Shown: positions 27,339-35,619, numbered from the stretch's first letter. The stretch: DNA of 39,850 nt from Candidatus Coprenecus avistercoris (GCA_018712275.1 DVHI01000082.1:1-39850); one strand, 5' to 3'. Translations and numbers: made by a program. Notes: a model not told the origin generated them from the sequence alone.

Positions 27339-29968
27339 GGACGGATACGGTACTCGCAGGAGAACTGCTGGAGGGCGTTGAATATGGAGTAGGCGTAGGT
27401 GCGCTGGTTGAGCAGGTTGCGGGCGGTGAGGCTGAGCTCTACCTCGCCCTTGAGGCGCCAGGCTACGGAAGCGTCGAGCAGGACGGTGTTCTTGGCCTGG
27501 TCGGCAGTGAGCATGGTGTAGTAGTGCTCGGCGGACAGCTTCAGGTCCAGGCTGCGGTGCGGGGAGAGGTTCAGGGAAAGGGTGTGGCTGAAATTGTCCT
27601 TGGACTCGGAGGTGCCGGTGCCGGGCAGGGAGAGAATGTAATGCGAATAGCCGAGTTCGTAGGAGAGGCTCATCCAGCGGGTCAGGCGGCCGTTGAAGGT
27701 CGGGCGCAGGGAAATGGTCTGCGAGAGGTAGGGGGTGCGGACCCCGTCCTGCAGGATGGAGGTGGTGGAAAAATCCATGTAGGACAATGTCACTCCGACC
27801 TTGCCGTTGATGCCGTATATGCCGATGCTGCTGCTCAGGGAGGCGTACCAGCTCTCGCCGCGGCTGGGGGCATACTCCGTGCCGGTGACGATGTAGTCAC
27901 CGAGGAAGTCCTGGGTGGAGGAGGTCTGGAGGATGTTCCAGGAGCGGTTGACGGTACCGTCGATGTAGAACATGTTCACCGGGTCCTTGAAGTTGATGCG
28001 GCCGGTGACGCTGTAGGACTCGTCCTGGGCGGTGTTCAGGGAGCCGGCGGTGAGGTAGCGGTAGTTGCGCAGGATGTAGCCGCTGTAGAAATAGTGAATG
28101 TCCAGGGCGGAGTTGGACGCGCTGCCGGAGACGGTCAGGCTCAGGCGCGGGCCTGGCATGTACTTGACGGAGCCGGAGGCGCGGTAGATGAAATGGTCGG
28201 TGTCCAGGCCCCAGTACCTGGCCCAGCTGACGGGGACGGAGAGACGGGCTTCCCAGCTCTTGGAGTCATACTCCAGAGAAGGGGTGACGTAAGGGCGGAT
28301 GTATGCGGCGGTCAGGTCGTTGCGGAAATTCCCGAAGGCACCGGAGCCGCCCACCCCCTCCAGCCGGCTGTCCAGCCTGCGGACCGAAGCATCGAGGCCG
28401 CCCCGGAGGCCGATGGTCAGGCCGCGGGACACCCGGAAATCCGTCGAGACGTAGGTATCCGTATTGAAGTCCAATATGCCCACGCGCTGCCGCTGGACGC
28501 TGTCCGCACTCCCGTTCCCGCTCCCGTCGCGGAGCACCGTCAGCCGCTGGTCGTACTGCGTGAAATCGTTCTGCGACATCAGGGTCAGGGAGCGGCCGCC
28601 CTTCCGGTGGATGTATCGGAGGTCGTCGCTGACGGTGATGTACGGCAGGCGGGCCGTCTGGGTGTTGGGGTACTGGCCCGTCATAGTCTGGAGGGCGTCC
28701 TGGAACTCCCCTTCTGCCCGGAGCACGTTGCGGAAGAAATATTCGTCGCGGTTGGCCTCCGCCTCCACCCGGGCCTGGACGTTGTGCTGCCTGGTCATGG
28801 CCTCCTCGCTCTCCTCTATGGTGCGCTCGCCGTCCTCGAAATAATAGGTGGTCTCCGAGGAATTGGAGGACTCCAGACGGTCAAATACGTAGGAGGCAGA
28901 GGCATTGAACTTCCAGTCATCGCGGAGTTTCCAGGTATTGGAGGTATTGGCCAGTGCCGAGGTATTGAAGCGCACGCGGTCCGCATCCAGCGGAGCCTCG
29001 CTGGTCCCCACGGAGATGAAGCCGTCCTCTCCCCCGCCGCCGGAACGGTCGTAGATGCTCAGGCCGCTGAGTTCCCCCGAAAGGTCCTCCCCGGTATTGT
29101 TCGTCTTGATATTGTTCACGCTGTTCCACTTGCGGCCAACCCGCATCAGGAAGAGGTTTCCGTCCCAGAGTGCCTGAGGGTCAGAAGTGACACCGCCCGA
29201 GAGAGCCGCCGAGCCTACCCATTTGCCCCGGGCATGGTCCTGCAGCACCAGGTTGATGGCCGGCTTCTCCCCCGAGGTTATGCCCTTGAGGGCCTTGACC
29301 GGCTGATGCTTCTCGATGATCTCGACCTTCTTCACGTCCTGAGCCGAGAGATTCCTGGTAAGCAGCGAGTAACGGCCGCCGAGCAGATCCATGCCCTCCA
29401 CGTAGAGATTGCCGATGGACTCCCCGTTGTAGTAGATGTCCCCGCCCTCGCGCACCTCCACCCCCGGCATCCGCTTCAGCACGTCCGAGATACTCTTGTC
29501 CTGCTGCTCCACGAAACTCTGCACGTTGTACTCCACCGTATCGCCGAACAGATTGACCTTCGGAGCCCGCACCACCACCTCCCTGATATTCAGGGCCTGC
29601 GGCTGCAGTTCCACCTGAATGTTCTGCCAGTCCGTGACGCTATTCCCGTCAGGGACCAAGGCCAATGTCACCGTAGCGTAGCCCAGCATCGACACCCTTA
29701 CCGAATCCCCGGCAGCCGGCATCCCGCTTACCTGCAACTCGAAGCGCCCCTGCACGTCCGTCAGCGCATACTCCGTACCCTCCTGCCCTGCCGGCACATA
29801 CAGCACCACTGCTCCAGCCACCGGCGTGCCTTTCCCGGCTTCCACCACCACGCCGCTTATCCTGCGCTCGTCATCCCCTGCCGCCCACTGCTGCCGGGCA
29901 TATCCATTTGCCGGCAATTCCTCCGCCCTCGACTGATAGTCAAAACTTACCGCACACAATAAAAGCAT
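27302..29968 (-). CDS. Outer membrane beta-barrel protein with carboxypeptidase-regulatory-like and TonB-plug domains (TonB-dependent-receptor-like)
   Basis: RRISGVVVEAGKGTPVAGAVVLYVPAGQEGTEYALTDVQGRFELQVSG, VNLFGDTVEYNVQSFVEQQDKSISDVLKRMPGVEVREGGDIYYNGESIGNLYVEGMDLLGGRYSLL, C-terminal PLNILAGVYFSF. ORF is open to 30598; ATG 29968 is the first Met after the repeat array, so the true start is uncertain. Confidence 0.82.
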   Translation of the reverse strand: MLLLCAVSFDYQSRAEELPANGYARQQWAAGDDERRISGVVVEAGKGTPVAGAVVLYVPAGQEGTEYALTDVQGRFELQVSGMPAAGDSVRVSMLGYATVTLALVPDGNSVTDWQNIQVELQPQALNIREVVVRAPKVNLFGDTVEYNVQSFVEQQDKSISDVLKRMPGVEVREGGDIYYNGESIGNLYVEGMDLLGGRYSLLTRNLSAQDVKKVEIIEKHQPVKALKGITSGEKPAINLVLQDHARGKWVGSAALSGGVTSDPQALWDGNLFLMRVGRKWNSVNNIKTNNTGEDLSGELSGLSIYDRSGGGGEDGFISVGTSEAPLDADRVRFNTSALANTSNTWKLRDDWKFNASASYVFDRLESSNSSETTYYFEDGERTIEESEEAMTRQHNVQARVEAEANRDEYFFRNVLRAEGEFQDALQTMTGQYPNTQTARLPYITVSDDLRYIHRKGGRSLTLMSQNDFTQYDQRLTVLRDGSGNGSADSVQRQRVGILDFNTDTYVSTDFRVSRGLTIGLRGGLDASVRRLDSRLEGVGGSGAFGNFRNDLTAAYIRPYVTPSLEYDSKSWEARLSVPVSWARYWGLDTDHFIYRASGSVKYMPGPRLSLTVSGSASNSALDIHYFYSGYILRNYRYLTAGSLNTAQDESYSVTGRINFKDPVNMFYIDGTVNRSWNILQTSSTQDFLGDYIVTGTEYAPSRGESWYASLSSSIGIYGINGKVGVTLSYMDFSTTSILQDGVRTPYLSQTISLRPTFNGRLTRWMSLSYELGYSHYILSLPGTGTSESKDNFSHTLSLNLSPHRSLDLKLSAEHYYTMLTADQAKNTVLLDASVAWRLKGEVELSLTARNLLNQRTYAYSIFNALQQFSCEYRIRPLNILAGVYFSF

Positions 29969-30112
29969 CCCGACAACGGCCGCTGCCCTGACCCTAATAC
30001 CCGCTGCCCTCCGGCATTGCTTCCAGCCTGTCCGCCGGTCTGTCCGCCGAAGCACCCGCCAACCCACTTCCTGATTCACCTTCTGGTCCTCTTTCCAGTC
30101 CACCTTCTGTTC

Positions 30113-30516
30113 CACCTTCCGAAGGCGGGCGTTTTCCTGCGTTTTCCGCACACCTTCCGAAGGTGAGCAGATGCTGCACCGCCACGAGAGACGCCTGTCA
30201 CCGCATTTCTCCGTCCACCATACCCTTTCCACCTTCCGAAGGCGGGCATTTTCCTGCGTTTTCCGCACACCTTCCGAAGGTGAGCAGATGCTGCACCGCC
30301 ACGAGAGACGCCTGTCGCCGCATTTCCCCGTCCACCATACCTTTCCCACCTTCCGAAGGCGGGCGTTTTTCCGCGTTTTCTGCCCACCTTCCGAAGGTGG
30401 GCAAATGCAGCACCGCCACGAGAGACGCCTCTCGCCGCATTTTTCCGTCCGCCGTACCTTTCCCACCTTCCGAAGGCGGGCATTTTCCTGCGTTTTCCGC
30501 ACACCTTCCGAAGGTG
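30113..30516 (-). repeat. 117-bp-period array of CACCTTCCGAAGGTG/CACCTTCCGAAGGCG palindromes, 8 copies
   Basis: Palindromes start at 30113, 30151, 30230, 30268, 30347, 30385, 30464, 30502 (spacing 38/79 alternating). Confidence 0.93.
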
Positions 30517-30601
30517 AGCAAGGTCTGCAAACGGAGAATTCAGAAATATTGTCAGATAAATGCATCATATCGTTCATTACGTCTCGCAACTCGACCATTA
30601 C

Positions 30602-31519
30602 CTATTCAAATATCTCCTGAAACTCATACCTCAGCGCATTGACCAGCTTCGGGTCATTGGGATCCACCTCCTTGCCCTCCGAAGTGGTGAGCCGGATGCT
30701 CGTCACGTCCATTCCGGCGGTAACGAAGCCGATCGGATCCTCGATATAACGGCGCAGGGTGCGGTAGTACTTGCGCAGATCGGTGCGGACATACTGCTCG
30801 TCCGGCATCATCACCGGCAGACCGGTCACCTGACGGATACCCGTGAGCAGATACACATACTGACAATCAGTATCGTACACGTGCATCACCAGCCCGGGCA
30901 GACCGCAGAACTTCCAGGGCCCTTCGGACAGCGGCAGCTCAGGCGCGAACCAGGCCACATAGTCCCGGCCCCGGAATGAGCATTCCGCCCGCCGCACCCG
31001 GTACCCCAGCAGTTCCTTCCACTCGTCAGTCACGACCCAGCCGAAATCCGGCACGGCCTCCACCACCTCGAACCAGTCCAGCATCTTGTCTATCATCGTC
31101 ATCCGCCCGGTCTTAGGCCAGTTCTTGAACAGCTGCATGCTTGTGCCGCCCTTCACGTCCCCGACCGAGGAAAAATCATTAGTTCCGGACTGCACCAGCG
31201 AGGTTATAAGCGAATCGCGGTAATACTGGCTGTAGCTGTAGAACCGCGATATCCCGTCCGGGCCGCCGCACTGCAGCAGCATCACGTCCTCGGCGATATC
31301 GGTACTGTCGCCCGAGAGCAGGGTCCCCTCCGGAGTCATCCGCGTCCCCGAGGTCGTGTCCTGCAGCCAGGCATAGCGGTATGTGCACTCTATCAAGGCC
31401 GTACCAATCCGCTCATAGCCCTGTGTCTCCTCCGAGAAAATGGTCACGGTGTTCTGTCCGGCTGCGGCAGGCGGGAACAATATCAGCATCCAGGCCACGA
31501 CAGCGACTGTATTTACCAT
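30602..31519 (-). CDS. GLPGLI family protein
   Basis: ..EAVPDFGWVVTDEWKELLGYRVRRAECSFRGRDYVAWFAPELPLSEGPWKFCGLPGLVMHVYDTDCQYVYLLTGI. ORF open to 31753; ATG 31519 gives a signal peptide MVNTVAVVAWMLILFPPAAAGQ, but ATG 31753 gives MRKYIVDFIFAFSGAL. Confidence 0.85.
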   Translation of the reverse strand: MVNTVAVVAWMLILFPPAAAGQNTVTIFSEETQGYERIGTALIECTYRYAWLQDTTSGTRMTPEGTLLSGDSTDIAEDVMLLQCGGPDGISRFYSYSQYYRDSLITSLVQSGTNDFSSVGDVKGGTSMQLFKNWPKTGRMTMIDKMLDWFEVVEAVPDFGWVVTDEWKELLGYRVRRAECSFRGRDYVAWFAPELPLSEGPWKFCGLPGLVMHVYDTDCQYVYLLTGIRQVTGLPVMMPDEQYVRTDLRKYYRTLRRYIEDPIGFVTAGMDVTSIRLTTSEGKEVDPNDPKLVNALRYEFQEIFE

Positions 31520-31562
31520 TCCCAGGGTCCTATAGCGCTCACCCCCGCTGCCACCCATACCG

Positions 31563-31701
31563 CAACGGCACCATTTCCCGCGATTCGCTGCCGTTGTGGT
31601 AGAGCGGGATGCAAAGTATCGCGCATACAGAGCCTGTAGAGAGGCCACCGCAGAAACACCCATGCCGCAACGGCACCTTTTCCCGCGATTCGCTGCCGTT
31701 G
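31563..31701 (-). repeat. Second pair of 34-bp palindromes (31563-31596, 31668-31701), spaced 105 bp
   Basis: CAACGGCACCATTTCCCGCGATTCGCTGCCGTTG and CAACGGCACCTTTTCCCGCGATTCGCTGCCGTTG; same family and spacing as 26247-26385. Confidence 0.88.
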
Positions 31702-31764
31702 TGGAAAGAGCACCGGAAAATGCGAAGATGAAATCAACGATATATTTTCTCATAAACTGTGACT

Positions 31765-32691
31765 TTAAAGTATCTCCTGAAAATCAAACTTGAGCTTGAA
31801 CGGATCGCTCCCGTCCGCCGGCTTTGAGACCCGCACCGAGGAGATGGCCGAAACATCGACCTCGGAGATTATCAGCATCGGATTCTCATTGTAGCGGCGC
31901 AGGGTGCGCAGGTACTTCTCCACATCGGTCCGGATATACTGCGCGTCAGGCATTTCCACCCGTATACCGCTGTCCGCCACCGACAGCCCCTGCAGCACGT
32001 AATGGTACTGCAGCCGGGTATCGTACACCTCCAGAATCAGTCCGGGCAGACCGCAGAACTTCCAAGGTCCCTCGGACAACGGCAGTTCCGGAGCGAACCA
32101 TGCCACATAGTCCCTGCCACGGAACGAGCACTCCGCCCGCCGCACCCGATATCCCAGCACCTCCTTCCATTCGTCCAGCACCCTCCAGCCGAAGTCCGGT
32201 ACCGCCTCCTCCATCAGATAGTTCTCCGTGCCAATGATATCGGTCGAAGTCATCCGCCCCGGCTCCGGGAAATTCTTGTACACGGTAAATGCCGTACCAG
32301 CCGGCAGCGACCATACATCCAGCGCCGCCCCGCCGCCTCCGTCCGCAGCCAGCATCAGCGAATCCAGGTAGAACCGGTCATAGCTGTAGAACCGCGACAC
32401 CCCGGAAGGCCCGCCGCACTGCAGCAGCATCATTCCCCGCTCCACATCCGCACTGTCTCCGGAGACCAGCCCGCCGTCCGCAGACATCCGCGCAGTCGTA
32501 TCCCGCAGCCAGGAATATCCGTAGCGGTACTCGATCCGTGCAGTCCCTATACTGTCCATCCGGTAAGCCGCCGGCTTGAACATCACCTGTATCGACTGGC
32601 ACCTGCCGTCTGTGGGCGAAAATACCATCGGCAGCAGGCCTCCGAGAGACCATGCCGCAGCATAAAAGATTACAAGCGAGATTTTTCTCAT
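31765..32691 (-). CDS. GLPGLI family protein (paralog)
   Basis: Signal peptide MRKISLVIFYAAAWSLGGLLPMVFS; shared block EAVPDFGWRVLDEWKEVLGYRVRRAECSFRGRDYVAWFAPELPLSEGPWKFCGLPGLILEVYD. Confidence 0.9.
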   Translation of the reverse strand: MRKISLVIFYAAAWSLGGLLPMVFSPTDGRCQSIQVMFKPAAYRMDSIGTARIEYRYGYSWLRDTTARMSADGGLVSGDSADVERGMMLLQCGGPSGVSRFYSYDRFYLDSLMLAADGGGGAALDVWSLPAGTAFTVYKNFPEPGRMTSTDIIGTENYLMEEAVPDFGWRVLDEWKEVLGYRVRRAECSFRGRDYVAWFAPELPLSEGPWKFCGLPGLILEVYDTRLQYHYVLQGLSVADSGIRVEMPDAQYIRTDVEKYLRTLRRYNENPMLIISEVDVSAISSVRVSKPADGSDPFKLKFDFQEIL

Positions 32692-32723
32692 ATCATCATT
32701 CGGTTTTGATTGTTTTCCGACAG

Positions 32724-32731
32724 CAAAATTA
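32724..32731 (-). promoter_or_regulatory. Putative -7 box TAATTTTG for the GLPGLI operon
   Basis: TAnnTTTG on the minus strand, 33 nt upstream of the ATG at 32691. Confidence 0.45.
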
Positions 32732-32766
32732 CCCTACGCACGCCATCCCGAACGTCAACAGATGCC

Positions 32767-32790
32767 TAACAAATGTTAACAACTCTTAAC
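32767..32790. promoter_or_regulatory. Three TAAC direct repeats with 10-bp period
   Basis: TAACAAATGTTAACAACTCTTAAC: TAAC at 32767, 32777, 32787. Confidence 0.5.
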
Positions 32791-32810
32791 CCCCCGGGAA
32801 GGCATCTGCA

Positions 32811-33179
32811 CACCTTCGGAAGGTGGGACGGGCACAATGTAGGGAGAAACGCAGCTACAGCAGGCTCTCGTGGGGGTTCCGATTCTGCGCACCTTCGGAA
32901 GGTGAGATGAAAACGCGGGGAAATTGCACACCTTCGGAAGGTGGAACGGGCACAATGTAGGGAGAAACGCGGCTACAGCAGGCTCTCGTGGGGGTTCCGA
33001 TTCTGCGCACCTTCGGAAGGTGGGACGGAAATGCGGAAAAACAGCACACCTTCGGAAGGTGGGACGGGCACAATGTAGGGAGAAACGCAGCTACAGCAGG
33101 CTCTCGTGGGGGTTCCGATTCTGCGCACCTTCGGAAGGTGAGGCGAAAATGCGGCAAAACAGCACACCTTCGGAAGGTG
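32811..33179 (+). repeat. 118-bp-period array of CACCTTCGGAAGGTG palindromes, 7 copies (3 units plus 1)
   Basis: Palindromes start at 32811, 32890, 32929, 33008, 33047, 33126, 33165 (spacing 79/39 alternating). Confidence 0.95.
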
Positions 33180-33226
33180 TGCAGGTTAACGAATGTTAAT
33201 TTCTGCTGATGTCCGGAAACCATGCG

Positions 33227-33234
33227 TATATTTG
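33227..33234 (+). promoter_or_regulatory. Putative -7 box TATATTTG for kinase/regulator operon
   Basis: TAnnTTTG, 57 nt upstream of the ATG at 33291; argues against the ORF-track start at 33222. Confidence 0.5.
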
Positions 33235-33290
33235 CAGTGCGGCACGTACCACGTACAACGTATCGCCCCACATACACAAACCACCGGACC

Positions 33291-34826
33291 ATGAAGACCA
33301 CACAGAGCAGACACACATTCATCCTCATCGGCACAGCCGTCGGAGCGGCCCTCGTCGCAGCCATCACCCTTACGATGGTGTGGCTCGTGGACTCGTACCG
33401 CGACCGGCAGCGGGAATTCGAGGGCAGGATAAACTCCGCCCTGGACGAGGCCGTCGCCGCCGAGAGGGAGGCCCGCACGACAGAGAAGAGGAGCCTCATC
33501 CTGCTCGAGACCGACACCACGGACGGATTCGACATTTTCAAGGACGTGATCGAGAACATACCGGTCGAAGAGATTGCCTCCATCAAGGTCTACAAAAGCG
33601 GGACAACCTACACCGACGCCATCCGCCGTATCATGACCACCGTCCCCGACTCCGACAGCCTGAGCGGTTTCCACACCTCCAACTTCCTGCTGACATTCTA
33701 CGCCATGCTGCGGTACAAGGACATATCCCGGCCCTGCTCTGTCACAGTCGGGACAGAAGCCATAGACACTGCCGGCATAAACATATCGATGGATTCTCTG
33801 ATGCATTTTCTCGAAGGATTCGGCCCGGACATAAAAATCACCGGATCTTTCACCGTCACGCCTGACAGGGACTCAGTGTCAAGAATCCTGTACTCCGACA
33901 GCACAGTCATAGACCGGCCGCTCACATTTACCCGCACGATACTCATCGGTGACTCCACGCCCCGGATAGTCTGCACCGTACAGATGACCGACCCCTCCCG
34001 GGACTTCCTACGGGAAATGGCAGGCCTCATCGCCAGCATCCTCGCCATCACCGCCATCCTCTGCTTCAGTTACATCTACCTGCTGCACACCGTATTCCGC
34101 CAGAAGACCCTAAGCGAGATGCGCCGCGACCTGACCCACAACATCACCCACGAGCTCAAGACCCCGATAGCCACCGCCTCCGCCGCCAGCGAGGCCCTGC
34201 TCGACTATTCAGCCGACGAGGACCCCGAACGCCGCCGCCGCTACCTGGAGATCATCCGCGACCAGCTCGGAGCACTCTCCGCAATGGTCGGCCGCATCCT
34301 CGACATCTCCCTCCAGGAACGGGACGACCTGGCATTGACCCCCTCCCACTGTGACTTGCAAGAAATGCTCCACCGCCTATGCACCGAACTGACCGTCAGC
34401 ACCGCCGGCCGCGCCCGCATCACCGAGGACTACCCCGAAGGCCCCGCACCAGCCATCACCGCCGACACCTTCCACCTCTCCGCCGCCATCTCCAACATCC
34501 TGGACAATGCGGTCAAATACTCCACCGCCACCCCCGAAATCACCGTCCGCCTCCGGAGAGCAGCCGCCGACGGCAGCATCCGCATCGAGGTGCAGGACAA
34601 CGGCATAGGCATCCCCGCCTCCCAGCGCCGCCGCATCTTCGAGAAATACTACCGCATCCCCACCGGGGACGTACAGAATGTCAGGGGCTTCGGCATCGGC
34701 CTCTACTACAGCCGCCTCGTGGTGGAAAAGCACGGTGGGACCATCAGCGTCAGTCCCGCTCCGGGCGGCGGCTCGATATTCACCCTCACTCTCAAAGGCA
34801 TTCAGGACAATGGAAAACGCGGATAA
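33291..34826 (+). CDS. Sensor histidine kinase (HisKA/HATPase_c)
   Basis: Two TMs; RRDLTHNITHELKTPIATASAASEALLDY (H-box), ISNILDNAVKYS (N), DNGIGIPASQRRRIFEKYYRIPTGDVQNVRGFGIGLYYSRLVVEKHGG. Confidence 0.93.
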   Translation: MKTTQSRHTFILIGTAVGAALVAAITLTMVWLVDSYRDRQREFEGRINSALDEAVAAEREARTTEKRSLILLETDTTDGFDIFKDVIENIPVEEIASIKVYKSGTTYTDAIRRIMTTVPDSDSLSGFHTSNFLLTFYAMLRYKDISRPCSVTVGTEAIDTAGINISMDSLMHFLEGFGPDIKITGSFTVTPDRDSVSRILYSDSTVIDRPLTFTRTILIGDSTPRIVCTVQMTDPSRDFLREMAGLIASILAITAILCFSYIYLLHTVFRQKTLSEMRRDLTHNITHELKTPIATASAASEALLDYSADEDPERRRRYLEIIRDQLGALSAMVGRILDISLQERDDLALTPSHCDLQEMLHRLCTELTVSTAGRARITEDYPEGPAPAITADTFHLSAAISNILDNAVKYSTATPEITVRLRRAAADGSIRIEVQDNGIGIPASQRRRIFEKYYRIPTGDVQNVRGFGIGLYYSRLVVEKHGGTISVSPAPGGGSIFTLTLKGIQDNGKRG

Positions 34827-35529
34827 CAGAATACGGCTGCTCCTCGTCGAGGACGAGCGGACCCTGGCGGGCATCATCGCCGACACCCTCTCGGAGAAGG
34901 GCTTCGAGGTGCGGTGCGCCTACAACGGTGCGGACGGGCTGCGGGCAGCGGCGGACTTCAGGCCGGAGGTCGTGGTCACCGACATCATGATGCCCACGAT
35001 GGACGGCTTCACCTTCGTCAAGCGGCTGAGGCAGGAGGGAATATGCGGCGAGAACGTCCCGGTGCTCTTCCTCTCGGCCCGTTCCGGAGCGGAGGACGTG
35101 GTCCGCGGCTTCGAGCTCGGAGCCCAGGACTACATCCGCAAGCCCTTCGCCATGAGCGAGCTGATAGTTCGCATCCATGCCCTGCTCGGACGGCAGAGGG
35201 CCAGGACGGCAGCAGCGCAGAGTTCCTCCCCCATTGTCCTGGGACTGTACACCTTCGACCCTTCCACCGCCGTCCTGAGCCTGAGCGACGGCAGCAGCAC
35301 CGTCCTGCCCGCCCGGGAGGCGGAACTCCTAGCCCTGCTCGCCTCACACCTCGGAGAGACCGCCCCCAACACCCTCATCCTCAAGCAGCTCTGGGGCGAT
35401 GACGACTATTTTTCCACCCGCAGCCTCAACGTCCACATCACCCGTCTGCGCAAGCGTCTGGCCGCCGACCCCGCAGTTTCCATCATCAGCCACCGGGGCG
35501 TAGGCTATTGCCTCAGGGTCTCAGACTGA
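34810..35529 (+). CDS. OmpR/PhoB-family response regulator
   Basis: RLLLVEDERTLAGIIADTLSEKGFEVRCAYNGADGL...VVTDIMMPTMDGFTFVKRLR; C-terminal winged helix EAELLALLASHLGETAPNTLILKQLWGDDDYFSTRSLNVHITRLRKRL. ATG 34810 overlaps the kinase stop; track start 34678 is too early. Confidence 0.93.
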   Translation: MENADNRIRLLLVEDERTLAGIIADTLSEKGFEVRCAYNGADGLRAAADFRPEVVVTDIMMPTMDGFTFVKRLRQEGICGENVPVLFLSARSGAEDVVRGFELGAQDYIRKPFAMSELIVRIHALLGRQRARTAAAQSSSPIVLGLYTFDPSTAVLSLSDGSSTVLPAREAELLALLASHLGETAPNTLILKQLWGDDDYFSTRSLNVHITRLRKRLAADPAVSIISHRGVGYCLRVSD

Positions 35530-35542
35530 CACCGGCAGCCGA

Positions 35543-35560
35543 ATCACGGAAAACCGTGAT
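35543..35560. promoter_or_regulatory. 18-bp dyad ATCACGGAAAACCGTGAT, candidate operator
   Basis: Perfect 7-bp arms, 4-nt centre; 23 nt upstream of TATCTTTG (35583-35590). Confidence 0.65.
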
Positions 35561-35582
35561 ACTCCTATATGCAGGATTTTCC

Positions 35583-35590
35583 TATCTTTG
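35583..35590 (+). promoter_or_regulatory. Putative -7 box TATCTTTG
   Basis: TAnnTTTG upstream of the TPR kinase ATG at 35620. Confidence 0.5.
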
Positions 35591-35619
35591 CATCCATATC
35601 AAAATCGATTGGAACCACT

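Noticed and set aside
27281-29962. 893-aa plus-strand ORF antisense to the beta-barrel gene
   Set aside because: The minus strand carries coherent carboxypeptidase-regulatory, plug and barrel sequence; the antisense translation is low-complexity G/V/A/E-rich.
30113-33179. CRISPR array
   Set aside because: Repeats are 15-bp palindromes with alternating 79/38-39-nt steps and the spacers are themselves conserved between units; no cas genes. This is a tandem composite repeat, not CRISPR.
30113-33179. Integron attC array or REPIN with a local RAYT transposase
   Set aside because: No integron integrase or cassette genes between repeats and no RAYT-like ORF in the window; the truncated integrase at 1-989 is of the conjugative-element type and 29 kb away.
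33222-33290. N-terminal extension of the sensor kinase from ATG 33222
   Set aside because: The putative -7 box at 33227-33234 lies inside it; ATG 33291 gives a normal TM-anchored kinase start.
34678-34809. N-terminal extension of the OmpR-type regulator from ATG 34678
   Set aside because: Lies within the kinase catalytic domain in another frame; the receiver domain starts properly at ATG 34810.
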